DNA of 64,000 bases from JAQIBY01 sp964615585 (GTDB lineage: Bacteria; Bacteroidota; Bacteroidia; Bacteroidales; ML635J-15): positions 1 through 64,000 of the forward strand of contig CAZTNS010000001.1 in NCBI GenBank assembly GCA_964615585.1, in the 5' to 3' direction. The notes under the pieces were generated by a model, which was not told the DNA's origin, did not search any database, and saw nothing but the letters and a program-made list of their open reading frames with translations. Position numbers and translations under genes: made by a program. Shown here piece by piece: positions 17,872-25,960 of this stretch (position 1 is the stretch's first letter; every line of letters begins with the position of its first letter).

Positions 17872-18495
17872 ATGAAAAAAATTATAGTTTTAGTTTTAAG
17901 CCTGATTTTTTCTTTGAGCATATTTGCTCAGGTGATTGAGATGAAACCCGTATCAGTAAGCCTTAATGGAGGTGGGTATTTTGGCATGCAACCCATGGGA
18001 GATTATGACGGGAATGAATTGTATAATTTGGGTGTTGTGGAACTGGATGCAAAATACATGTTCAATGAACTATTTGGTGTTAAGCTTGGTAGTCGTTATA
18101 ATGCAATTAAGCTTGGTGAAGATGTTAATAACACCAATTATGTAAATTGTTTTGCTCATTTTGTTGCAGATGTAGGACCGTTAATGGGGTCGGAAAACAT
18201 GGGATTGTGTTTTAATATGGGGGCAGGAGCTGCTGCCATGTGGCAAAAAGAGAGATTTTCAGAAAACACAACATCAAGAATGTTTAATAAGGCTGATGAA
18301 ATGATTACCATGGGGTTCGGCCTGGATTATTATATTAAAATTAGTGAAAATTGGGCATACAATCTGGCATATAATTATACAATACATACACAACAAAGCC
18401 GTACTTATGATATGAGAGAGTTGATGGATGATTCAAGTTTTGAAGGCCGGTACATGAGTTTTACCCTGGGTGTAAGTTATCATTTTGATTTTTAA
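17872..18495 (+). CDS. Outer-membrane beta-barrel protein (porin-like), unknown function
   Basis: The 207-residue protein has a signal peptide (MKKIIVLVLSLIFSLSIFA) and alternating hydrophobic strands. It ends VSYHFDF, with the aromatic C-terminal residue expected of an outer-membrane barrel. Strand motifs such as ELDAKYMFNELFGVKLG and AYNLAYNYTIH fit an 8-stranded OmpW/OmpX-like barrel. There is no OmpA peptidoglycan-binding domain. The ligand and role are unknown. It is followed by a hairpin-T10 terminator and is a single-gene unit. Confidence 0.7.
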   Translation: MKKIIVLVLSLIFSLSIFAQVIEMKPVSVSLNGGGYFGMQPMGDYDGNELYNLGVVELDAKYMFNELFGVKLGSRYNAIKLGEDVNNTNYVNCFAHFVADVGPLMGSENMGLCFNMGAGAAAMWQKERFSENTTSRMFNKADEMITMGFGLDYYIKISENWAYNLAYNYTIHTQQSRTYDMRELMDDSSFEGRYMSFTLGVSYHFDF

Positions 18496-18565
18496 TGATG
18501 AGATATTTGGTCAATCATAACATTTGTTGTTGCAGTAAAGGATGTTATCCGGGTGCTGTATGTTA

Positions 18566-18595
18566 TTGTTGTTGAAAGAATGAAACATATTTTTG
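18566..18595 (+). promoter_or_regulatory. Promoter of cysM
   Basis: TTG at 18566-18568, 19 nt, then TATTTTTG at 18588-18595, a perfect -7 box. Transcription would begin near 18602, just before the hairpin at 18606. Confidence 0.6.
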
Positions 18596-18605
18596 ATTAA
18601 AAGTT

Positions 18606-18632
18606 CCCGGTAAACAGCCGGGTTTTTTTTTG
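18606..18632 (+). terminator. GC hairpin plus T10, terminator or leader hairpin of cysM
   Basis: CCCGG (18606-18610) pairs with CCGGG (18618-18622), followed by ten T. It may end the barrel gene's transcript. It also falls within the first 30 nt of a transcript from the 18566-18595 promoter, 23 nt before the cysM ATG. Confidence 0.6.
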
Positions 18633-18654
18633 TAATCCGTCAAAATTGGAAAAA

Positions 18655-19536
18655 ATGAAATGCATAATTGATACAATTGGAAATACCCCTGTTTTTGCAT
18701 TAAAGAACATACAGTTGAGAGAAGGGATACAGGTGTACGGAAAATTTGAAGGCATGAATCCGGGAGGTTCGGTAAAAGACCGTCCGGCATTGTATATGAC
18801 AGAACAAGCTGAAAAACGTGGCGATTTATGTCAGGGTAAGACCATTTTGGAAGCCAGCAGTGGGAATATGGGCATTTCTCTTGCCATGATTGGTGCTGTA
18901 AAAACATATCCGGTGACAATTGTCATGTCAGAAGGGATGAGCATGGAAAGGCGGAAAATAATGCAATCGCTTGGAGCTGATATTATATTGACAGATCCTG
19001 CTTTAGGAACACAAGGCGCCATTGAAAAGGCACGTATCTTAGCACAAGACAATCCTGACAAATACTGGTTTGTAAATCAATTTAGCAATCCTGATAACCT
19101 GAAGGCTCATTATCATGGACTGGGAAGGGAGCTGGTTCAGGCATTTCCTGATGTTGATGCGGTGATTGGAGGTACAGGCACTTCCGGTACGCTTATGGGA
19201 ACTGCCATACAATTCAGCGAATCCGGTTTAAATACAAAATTCATTGCTGCTATTCCTCCTGTTTCATATGTCATTCAGGGAATTCAGAATCCGTATAAAG
19301 ATTTTATGCCAGGGGTTTATGATGTTGCCCTGCTCAATCAGGAAGTGGATGTCACCGCGGATGAAGCTGCATATTGGTGTAAAATGCTGGCTTCTAAAGA
19401 AGGACTGTTTACAGGAATGAGTTCTGGTGCTGCCATGGCAGCCACTGCCAAAGTAGCTAAAAGCCGGAATGAAGGTAAGTTGCTTGTTATTTTGCCCGAC
19501 CGGGGAGAGAGGTACTTGAGCATGGGAATATATTAA
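18655..19536 (+). CDS. cysM: Cysteine synthase (O-acetylserine sulfhydrylase), CysM-like
   Basis: The 293-residue fold-type II PLP enzyme carries the PLP lysine in GGSVKDRPA near residue 41, the substrate loop in EASSGNMG and the phosphate-binding loop GGTGTSGT. It makes cysteine from O-acetylserine and sulfide or thiosulfate. The short length (about 300) and sequence are nearer CysM than CysK. The start at ATG 18655 follows GGAAAAA; an in-frame TTG nine bases upstream is less likely. It is bounded by its own promoter and a strong terminator. Confidence 0.88.
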   Translation: MKCIIDTIGNTPVFALKNIQLREGIQVYGKFEGMNPGGSVKDRPALYMTEQAEKRGDLCQGKTILEASSGNMGISLAMIGAVKTYPVTIVMSEGMSMERRKIMQSLGADIILTDPALGTQGAIEKARILAQDNPDKYWFVNQFSNPDNLKAHYHGLGRELVQAFPDVDAVIGGTGTSGTLMGTAIQFSESGLNTKFIAAIPPVSYVIQGIQNPYKDFMPGVYDVALLNQEVDVTADEAAYWCKMLASKEGLFTGMSSGAAMAATAKVAKSRNEGKLLVILPDRGERYLSMGIY

Positions 19537-19556
19537 TCCGGTATATAAAAAACAGT

Positions 19557-19588
19557 AAAGGGGATCATCTTTTACGATGTCCCCTTTT
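19557..19588. terminator. Strong bidirectional terminator
   Basis: AAAGGGGA-T-CATC pairs with GATG-TCCCCTTT around a six-base loop. It lies 20 nt after cysM on the plus strand and is followed there by T4. Read on the minus strand it is followed, after a 4-nt spacer, by a T6 run. It can therefore also end the candidate RNA that enters from 20056. Confidence 0.75.
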
Positions 19589-20056
19589 GCACATTGCATC
19601 GCCGTAGCGTTGAAATGTTCCAGGTTACAGTTATTCTGCCCGTTCAGCTTTGTTAAAATACCGTGAGGTCATCAACTCTACTGAACCTGAACCGGTGCTG
19701 TACAGATGTTGCCACCTTTTTATCCGGTTTTTGTCCTCCCGAAGCCATCCGGGCGTGAACCCTTCTGTACTGCTCCGGCTCTCAACAGTTTTACCTGTTG
19801 TTTGCCTTTGCGCTCCGGGTGCCGGCTTAAACAACGTCGGGAACTTAATCCTTCTGCTGTTCTTACCGGAGTGAGCCGCCTTATCACATCTCTGTGTGTC
19901 TGGCTTTTCACCTGGCTACAAACGGTGGGCATCTCATCTCCGAAGCCTTACAACTTCGTTTCTTGTTGAAGCCCTTTCCGGAACTTTCTTCTTCCGTAGA
20001 AAAAGACTCTTCCGGATTTGCTTCCCGTTTTCAGCAGGCTTTTATCTCTCACCTGG
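19557..20056 (-). ncRNA. Candidate structured non-coding RNA, about 500 nt, unknown family
   Basis: This stretch lacks a credible protein gene but is visibly richer in G+C than its flanks. On the minus strand it is purine-rich, follows a consensus promoter (20063-20090) and ends at a bidirectional terminator. Helices seen include 19764-19778 with 19692-19706 (13 of 15 pairs, both mismatches A-A on the minus strand); TCCGGAA 19977-19983 with TTCCGGA 20010-20016, whose interior also pairs; GTTGTTT 19797-19803 with AAACAAC 19829-19835; and CAACAG 19783-19788 with CTGTTG 19795-19800. I could not match RNase P, tmRNA, 6S, 4.5S or group II intron domain V. The family is unknown, and the RNA is an inference from structure and signals. 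Confidence 0.5.
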
Positions 20057-20062
20057 TATTTA

Positions 20063-20090
20063 CAAATATAGGGCATGTAATACTCCCAAA
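20063..20090 (-). promoter_or_regulatory. Minus-strand promoter of the candidate RNA
   Basis: On the minus strand: TTTG (20090-20087), 16 nt, then TATATTTG (20070-20063), a perfect TAnnTTTG -7 box. Transcription would start near 20056 and run into the structured region. Confidence 0.55.
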
Positions 20091-20110
20091 CCAAATTTAT
20101 TTGTTTGTTT

Positions 20111-20153
20111 TAATCAACAGGTTTTCCACAGGGTTATCAACATTTTATTAACA
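20111..20153 (+). other. Array of four DnaA-box-like 9-mers (possible oriC or DnaA-regulated site)
   Basis: TAATCAACA (20111-20119), TTTTCCACA (20122-20130), TTATCAACA (20134-20142) and TTATTAACA (20145-20153) are all in the same orientation, 11-12 nt apart. Each is one or two bases from the DnaA consensus TTATCCACA. Head-to-tail boxes at one helical turn are the pattern of a DnaA-binding array. AT-rich sequence follows to 20350. Origin function is an inference. Confidence 0.4.
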
Positions 20154-20315
20154 TTCGTTTATTTTTTGAATGCAGCGATATATCAATAATTGAACTCTGG
20201 TTTTCTAATGGTAAGCATGAGTACTAACAATGAACGCCAATTCTAGTTATAAACAAACCAGTGATTTTTTTGGTAAAAATCAGGTGGAAAAAACGCGTGA
20301 AAAATGCAAAAAATT

Positions 20316-20349
20316 AAAAAGTTGCCTGATTTATTTCAGGCAACTTTTA
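20316..20349 (-). terminator. Terminator of the ALDH gene
   Basis: A perfect hairpin AAAAAGTTGCCTGA...TCAGGCAACTTTT around a 6-nt loop lies 38 nt beyond the minus-strand ALDH stop, with A/T runs on both sides. It would work in either direction. Confidence 0.75.
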
Positions 20350-20386
20350 TTGAAATCTAAGGGTGATTTATTAAACCATAGCTTTG

Positions 20387-21934
20387 TTAATCCAGGTCAA
20401 ATTTGATACCCTGAGCCAGAGGCAGTTCTTTGCTGTAGTTGATGGTGTTTGTCTGACGGCGCATGTATGCTTTCCATGCATCTGAACCGGATTCGCGTCC
20501 GCCGCCGGTGTCTTTTTCACCACCAAACGCTCCGCCGATTTCTGCGCCGCTGGTTCCTATATTGACGTTTGCAATGCCACAATCGGATCCAACCTCTGAC
20601 AAGAAAAGTTGTTCTTCACGGACATCCCGTGTAAAGCAAGATGAGGACAATCCTTGTGGTACATCGTTGTGGATTTCAAGGGCTTCCTCAAAATCGCTGT
20701 ATTTGAGCAGGTAGAGCAGGGGAGCAAAGGTTTCTTCCTGTACGATGTTGAATTTATTTTCGGCTTCGGCCAGTGCCGGCACAACGTAATTTCCGCTTTC
20801 AAAGCCTTTGCCTGATAGTACATCGCCACCAAAAATAACTTTTCCGCCTTCGCGTTCCACTTCTTTAAGGGCAAATGTAAAATCTTCCACAGCTCCTTTT
20901 CCAATCAGCGGGCCAACCAATGTGTTTTCATCAAGCGGATTGCCGATTTTGCCTTCAACTTGTTTGTATGCATTCACCAGCCGTTTTTTGATGTCATCAT
21001 AAATGCTGTCATGAATGATGAGGCGGCGGGTGGAAGTACAACGTTGTCCGGCTGTGCCAACCGATCCAAAAACAATGGCCGGAATAAGCATGTCAATGTC
21101 TGCCGATGGTGTGATAATGATGGCGTTGTTGCCACCGAGTTCGAGGATGGTTTTGCCCAGGCGTTTGCCTACAATGCCGCCAACCCTTTTTCCAACGCGT
21201 GTGCTGCCTGTAACAGAAAAGAGAGGTATTCTTTTGTCTTCGGCAAAATTATCACCCAATACGGATGATTTGGCTATACAGAGGTTAAATACACCTTCCG
21301 GTACATTGTTTTCTTTCAGAACCTTGCTGATGATGTTATGTATGGCGATGGCCGTTAGCGGTGTTTTGGATGATGGTTTCCATATCACCACGTCACCTGC
21401 CACTGCTGCGATCATTGAGTTCCATGCCCACACCGCTACCGGGAAATTAAAAGCAGTGATCACACCAACAACGCCCAGCGGGTGATACTGGTCCATGATC
21501 CGGTGTTCTGGCCTTTCGGAATGCATGGTAAACCCATTCAGCAAACGACTCTGGCCGGTAGCAAAATCGCATATATCAATCATTTCCTGTACTTCACCAA
21601 GACCTTCCTGGTATATTTTACCCATCTCATAAGTTACCAGGGCACCCAGGTCTTCTTTTGACTCGCGCAATGCCAGCCCGATCTGGCGTACAATTTCACC
21701 GCGATGAGGTGCCGGCATTTTACGCCATTGCTTGAATGCTGACTGGGCTTTGGCCATTACCTCTTCGTACTCTTCGATGCTTGCGTTTTTTACTTTGGCA
21801 ATTTCAGACCCGTCGATGGGTGTACTTGATGTTGTCACAGCACCTTTGCCTTCCAGAAATTCGGCACCGGTTGTTACACCACTGTTGACGTCTTTAATAC
21901 CAAGATTTTTAAGTGTTTTCTTAATGTCAATCAT
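20387..21934 (-). CDS. Aldehyde dehydrogenase, ALDH7 / aminoadipate-semialdehyde dehydrogenase type
   Basis: The 515-residue NAD(P)-dependent dehydrogenase has the catalytic Cys in GQRCTSTRR, the general-base Glu in LELGGNN, and FNFPVAVWAWN plus GSTRVG in the NAD fold. The C-terminal GTSGAEIGGAFGGEK...GRESGSDAWKAYMRRQ is the signature of the antiquitin (ALDH7) group, which oxidises alpha-aminoadipic semialdehyde in lysine breakdown. The family assignment is firm and the substrate is inferred. No other lysine-degradation gene is adjacent. It stands alone with a terminator. Confidence 0.88.
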   Translation of the reverse strand: MIDIKKTLKNLGIKDVNSGVTTGAEFLEGKGAVTTSSTPIDGSEIAKVKNASIEEYEEVMAKAQSAFKQWRKMPAPHRGEIVRQIGLALRESKEDLGALVTYEMGKIYQEGLGEVQEMIDICDFATGQSRLLNGFTMHSERPEHRIMDQYHPLGVVGVITAFNFPVAVWAWNSMIAAVAGDVVIWKPSSKTPLTAIAIHNIISKVLKENNVPEGVFNLCIAKSSVLGDNFAEDKRIPLFSVTGSTRVGKRVGGIVGKRLGKTILELGGNNAIIITPSADIDMLIPAIVFGSVGTAGQRCTSTRRLIIHDSIYDDIKKRLVNAYKQVEGKIGNPLDENTLVGPLIGKGAVEDFTFALKEVEREGGKVIFGGDVLSGKGFESGNYVVPALAEAENKFNIVQEETFAPLLYLLKYSDFEEALEIHNDVPQGLSSSCFTRDVREEQLFLSEVGSDCGIANVNIGTSGAEIGGAFGGEKDTGGGRESGSDAWKAYMRRQTNTINYSKELPLAQGIKFDLD

Positions 21935-22084
21935 ATCATTTTAATTTTTTGTGATTATTTATTTTGTAACAAAGATGAGAAAAATTGATGGAACATACAT
22001 TGTCTGATAATGATGTTTTTTAAACATTTTTATTTTTTTTAACAGAAGAACGCTACCTGGTATAAAGTCCCTTTTGCAACATTT

Positions 22085-22684
22085 TTACGATTTCTGATGA
22101 AAAAGACTGATCAGGGTTTTTGCAATAATTGTGATGTCTGTGGTAAACTTTTTTTCCAGTATATATTTTTTATTTAAAGCCAGCTTGTCAGGCATGATCT
22201 CGTTGATGTACGTTTTTTCGGGATCGCTGGATGCTGCCAGTAAATCATTTTCATTTGCATATTCAATCGAGGCATAGTCTGTGATGCCGGGTTTTACCTG
22301 CAAAACTTTCCGTTGTTCGTCAGTGTACATGGAAACGTATTTAGGAACTTCGGGACGCGGCCCCACGATGCTCATGTCGCCATTCAACACATTGATAAGC
22401 TGAGGGAGTTCGTCCAGTTTGTATTTCCTGATAAAACGGCCTGTTTTTGTGATGCGTTTGTCATTGCTCCCAACAGTGAGTTGCCCTTTTTGATCACTGT
22501 TTATTTTCATACTCCGGAATTTCAATATTGAAAACAATTTACCGTGTTTTCCAACCCTTTGTTGTTTGAAAAATATGCCACCTCGACTATCCATGCAAAT
22601 AGCAATACCAAGTATAATAAATACAGGACTGCATATTATCAGCCCAATGAGGGAAAATATAATATCAAACAAACGTTTACTCAT
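22085..22684 (-). CDS. Polyprenyl-phosphate sugar-1-phosphate transferase (PglC/WbaP-type sugar transferase)
   Basis: The 199-residue small-form bacterial sugar transferase has one membrane hairpin at residues 5-30. The core motifs are KFRSMK, RKYKLDELPQLINVL and GDMSIVGPRPEVP. Such enzymes load the first sugar phosphate onto undecaprenyl phosphate to begin O-antigen, capsule or glycoprotein glycan synthesis at the inner membrane. The length fits PglC-like minimal forms rather than the long WbaP. Its start overlaps the aminotransferase stop by one base (TAATG), so it is translationally coupled and is the last gene of the operon. Confidence 0.9.
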   Translation of the reverse strand: MSKRLFDIIFSLIGLIICSPVFIILGIAICMDSRGGIFFKQQRVGKHGKLFSILKFRSMKINSDQKGQLTVGSNDKRITKTGRFIRKYKLDELPQLINVLNGDMSIVGPRPEVPKYVSMYTDEQRKVLQVKPGITDYASIEYANENDLLAASSDPEKTYINEIMPDKLALNKKYILEKKFTTDITIIAKTLISLFHQKS

Positions 22685-23892
22685 TATGATAAAGTTTTGT
22701 TTACCGCTGCTTTTACTGTTTCAATGACAGTATGCACATTTTCATCGCTTAACGTGTAATACACCGGAAGGGATATTTCGTGTTCGTAATGACTGAAAGC
22801 GTTTGGGTAATCTTCCATGTTGAATCCTGCATTTTTGTAAAAGCTAAGCATCGGCATGGGTTGATAATGTACATTGACCGCCACTTCATGTTTGAAAATT
22901 TCTTCAATGATCTGATCACGAGTGTTTTCGTTGATGCCTTTTATTCTCAGTTGATACAAATGAAATGAGCTGGTTTTGTCACTGCTGTACATGGGTGGTA
23001 ATATTGCCCAATCCATGTTTTCAAAAGCCTTGTTGTAGGTGTCAACGATTTTTTCCCGCCGCTTCAGGGTGTCATCCTTATACCGCGAAAGCTCCACAAT
23101 GCCCATGCTTGCCTGAATGTCTGTCATATTGGCTTTGTACCCGGCTGCAAAAACATCGTATCGCCAGTTTCCGATTTTGCTTTTTGCAAGGGCATCTTTG
23201 CTTTGTCCATGCAGGCTCATGATGTTCAACTCCTTGTAAATAGCATCAGTATCAAAATCCCCAGGCAGATTCAACGCGATGGCGCCTCCTTCTGATGTGG
23301 TTAGGTTTTTAACCGCATGAAAAGAAAACACACTGATATCAGCCAGAGAGCCAACCGGTTTCCCTTTGTATATGCCACCCAGTGAATGAGCTGCATCTGC
23401 CAACACCAATATTCGCCCGAGTCGTTTTTGAAGATCATTCCTGGGTTTAAACTGTGCTTTTTTTTCTTCGATGATCTTGTATATATCATCATAATCGGCA
23501 GGGTAACCACCTAAATCAACAGGGATGATGACTTTGGTGTTTTCAGTGATGGCCGCTTCGATTTTTTCAGGGCTGATGTTAAAATCATTGTTGTTGCAAT
23601 CCACCATAACCACTTTTGCACCGCAATGTACAATCACATTGGCCGTGGCACAATACGTATAGGCAGGAACGATCACTTCATCGCCCGGTCCAATGCCAAA
23701 CCATCTTAGCATCAATTCCAGCCCGGTTGTGTTGGCATTGGTGCAAAGCACATGGGGCACGCCGGCAAATTTGGCAAGCTCTTTTTCAAAGCGTTTGGTT
23801 TTTGGCCCCGTAGTGATCCAGCCCGACCTGAGTGTGTCATTCACTTCGTCTATGATTTTCTGATCAATGCGTGGCGGAGAAAATGGGATCAT
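22684..23892 (-). CDS. DegT/DnrJ/EryC1/StrS sugar aminotransferase
   Basis: The 402-residue PLP enzyme carries the catalytic lysine in FHAVKNLTTSEGG and the PLP-contacting DAAHSLGG. The N-terminal is SGWITTGPKTKRFE, typical of nucleotide-sugar aminotransferases. It converts a 4-keto (or 3-keto) nucleotide sugar to an amino sugar for surface glycans. It overlaps the O-antigen ligase gene by 4 nt and the sugar transferase by 1 nt. In Porphyromonas gingivalis a DegT-family protein (PorR) is needed for the anionic LPS used by T9SS; whether this protein is equivalent is an open inference. Confidence 0.9.
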   Translation of the reverse strand: MIPFSPPRIDQKIIDEVNDTLRSGWITTGPKTKRFEKELAKFAGVPHVLCTNANTTGLELMLRWFGIGPGDEVIVPAYTYCATANVIVHCGAKVVMVDCNNNDFNISPEKIEAAITENTKVIIPVDLGGYPADYDDIYKIIEEKKAQFKPRNDLQKRLGRILVLADAAHSLGGIYKGKPVGSLADISVFSFHAVKNLTTSEGGAIALNLPGDFDTDAIYKELNIMSLHGQSKDALAKSKIGNWRYDVFAAGYKANMTDIQASMGIVELSRYKDDTLKRREKIVDTYNKAFENMDWAILPPMYSSDKTSSFHLYQLRIKGINENTRDQIIEEIFKHEVAVNVHYQPMPMLSFYKNAGFNMEDYPNAFSHYEHEISLPVYYTLSDENVHTVIETVKAAVNKTLS

Positions 23893-25148
23893 AATCTTGC
23901 AAATTTTTGTTGTTGATACGAAAATAAAACCAGAAAAAAGGCAATAAATTGTACGCCGGATTGGGTTTCAAGAATGGCTTCAAACAAAAAATGTATGAAT
24001 ACCATCAAAATAAAGATCCATATAATGCCTTCGAATTTAGCTTTGTGATTTACAATGATAAAAACAAAACTCATAATCAGCAAAATGCTGGCAAATATGC
24101 CGGAGGATAGTTGGGTTTGAAAAAATTGATTATGGCAGTTCAGGCGTTTTTGTGCAGCCACGTAAAAATTATTTTTTTTGTATTGTTCTGTCAGTTTATC
24201 GGTTGTGTCTCCGGCACCCGTTCCCGTCCAAAAATGCTCAGGAATAAGCGTTGTGCAGGTTTTCCAGATTTGCAATCTTGTGTCACGCAACTCAATGGAT
24301 TTATTTTTGTTTATCAGGTTACTGATGGTATTGTTCATTCTTACGTTATAATTGACAATTAAACACACAATTACGAGGCTGCCTGTCAAAAGAGCGATGT
24401 TTTTTATGTTTTTATGTTTTAATACGCGCATGAAGCTTTCAACAGCCAATGCAAAAATAAACGCCAGGATACCTGCTTTTGAGGAAATCATAAATACCAT
24501 ACCTGCGTGCAGAAAAAACAGGATGAGGGCAGGAAGTCTGTGTTTTAACTGATGTTTGCGCATAAGATACAGTATCGCCAGAGCGGCAAAACCAACATAA
24601 AATGCGTAATAGCTTGTGTGATGAAAACCGGATATCCTTTCGTAAAAAAACCATGCGGTATTGTTGGTTTGGATGTAGTGAGAAAAACTGATCAGAAAAT
24701 TGACAAGAATTGAAAGGCTTGTCCCCAGGATGAATGCTTTGAGTAAATTGAATATCTGTTGTTTCTTAAATGAAGCTGAGGGAATCAACAACAAGGGCAG
24801 CATCAGGTAGCTGAATTTAACCGACAGTTTGACTATGGTTTCCTCTGTGTTGCTGGTGAAAAATAAATTGAGGACATACAGAAGGTACAATCCCAATAAA
24901 CACCATGATGAATAATTGTTAAGCCATGTGGGAAAAGCAATTTTCCATCTGTACCCGAAAATGGCAACAACTCCCATCAAGGATATAAAGACCACAGGAA
25001 GTATTTTTAAAAAAGGCAAAGATGCAACATACAGCAAGCTCAACACATAAACCGGATCGTTCAGTCCCGTGAATTTTTTCACCCAGGCTTTTAGCATCCG
25101 GTTTGGTTCAGGTTGAAAGAAATCGCGTGTATGTTGTTTGTTTATCAT
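23889..25148 (-). CDS. O-antigen ligase / polymerase family membrane protein
   Basis: The 419-residue inner-membrane protein has about 11-12 hydrophobic helices. The large periplasmic loop contains LRDTRLQIWKTC and FWTGTGAGDT, the R...W...G.G pattern of the Wzy_C/WaaL family. These proteins join O-antigen to lipid A-core or polymerise repeat units. Ligase and polymerase cannot be told apart from sequence alone. The ATGA overlap with the DegT gene and the 1-nt junction with the upstream lipoprotein gene place it in the truA operon. Confidence 0.82.
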   Translation of the reverse strand: MINKQHTRDFFQPEPNRMLKAWVKKFTGLNDPVYVLSLLYVASLPFLKILPVVFISLMGVVAIFGYRWKIAFPTWLNNYSSWCLLGLYLLYVLNLFFTSNTEETIVKLSVKFSYLMLPLLLIPSASFKKQQIFNLLKAFILGTSLSILVNFLISFSHYIQTNNTAWFFYERISGFHHTSYYAFYVGFAALAILYLMRKHQLKHRLPALILFFLHAGMVFMISSKAGILAFIFALAVESFMRVLKHKNIKNIALLTGSLVIVCLIVNYNVRMNNTISNLINKNKSIELRDTRLQIWKTCTTLIPEHFWTGTGAGDTTDKLTEQYKKNNFYVAAQKRLNCHNQFFQTQLSSGIFASILLIMSFVFIIVNHKAKFEGIIWIFILMVFIHFLFEAILETQSGVQFIAFFLVLFSYQQQKFARL

Positions 25149-25960
25149 TACAAAGCATTTCCGTTGCTTTCCACAGGTTTGATTTTAAACCATATCCTAA
25201 TGGGTTCAGGCATGTTATTTGCTGTGTTGCCGGTATGGCCGGTACTGTTCATAGGCCGGTTTCCACTGATGGGTGACCCTTGCGTAATGGGATTGTTGTA
25301 GTTGGGGTTTTGCATGTTTACATTTTGGTCATCGTCATTGTCATCAGGTTCCGGTATTTCTCCGCTCAAAATACCAATAGTTAAAGTTTCCGGTAAACTA
25401 TCCATGCCAAACATGTTCAATGGGATGGAGGCTTTATATTCGAGGTTGTCATTCTCAAAATTCATGCTGATATCCAAATCGTTGTGCAGCGCAAATAAAT
25501 TGAAATTTTCTTCTTCGTTGTCCTGGATCAATGTAAAGGATGAACTGATGTTTTTTTGGATTTCATTTAAATTGTTTTTATCGGGAAGGTTTGGTGTGGT
25601 TCCCTGGGTTGGTATCACTGACAATTGTTGAACAGCACCTTGAATCGGATAAATGAACCCCTGGTCTTTTTTGCGCTTTCCTTCCTTGTCGATGTAAACT
25701 TCCAGCCCGTGAGCAAATATTTTAAAAATGCTGCTTTGATCCGACACATCAAAAAACAAAAAGAGCATGGAATCGTTGTGATATACATCATAACGTATCT
25801 TACTCTCAGGATCATAATGGGAGTAGGGAAGTTCATTGTCTGAGTGAACAATATCAGCAGGGCTTTCCATATATTTGCATTCATATACCGGGAGTTTCTT
25901 ACAAGCAGCCAGTGTTACCAGTATCGAAGTAAATAAAAAGCATTTACGCAATGTTTTCAT
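25148..25960 (-). CDS. Lipoprotein of unknown function in the glycan operon
   Basis: The 270-residue protein has a lipoprotein signal (LFTSILVTLAAC, Cys 20). Its middle contains SMLFLFFDVSDQSS and GLEVYIDKEGKRKKDQGF. The C-terminal 60 residues are low-complexity and rich in Asp, Asn, Pro and Gly (EPDDNDDDQNVNMQNP onwards). I do not recognise the family. The C-terminal tail may be an unstructured linker. It overlaps truA by 4 nt upstream and abuts the O-antigen ligase gene downstream, so it is co-transcribed with both. Confidence 0.7.
   Translation of the reverse strand: MKTLRKCFLFTSILVTLAACKKLPVYECKYMESPADIVHSDNELPYSHYDPESKIRYDVYHNDSMLFLFFDVSDQSSIFKIFAHGLEVYIDKEGKRKKDQGFIYPIQGAVQQLSVIPTQGTTPNLPDKNNLNEIQKNISSSFTLIQDNEEENFNLFALHNDLDISMNFENDNLEYKASIPLNMFGMDSLPETLTIGILSGEIPEPDDNDDDQNVNMQNPNYNNPITQGSPISGNRPMNSTGHTGNTANNMPEPIRIWFKIKPVESNGNAL

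Noticed and set aside
19600..20056. Identifying the structured region as RNase P RNA or tmRNA
   Set aside because: The RNase P conserved core is not found beyond a weak GAAAGTTCCGG resemblance within a hairpin; no tmRNA acceptor stem or tag reading frame with a stop is seen.
19631..20189. Several overlapping open frames of 60-97 codons on both strands
   Set aside because: They have skewed composition (Arg/Ser/Phe-rich), no plausible starts or ribosome sites and mutually overlap; they are consistent with structured non-coding DNA.
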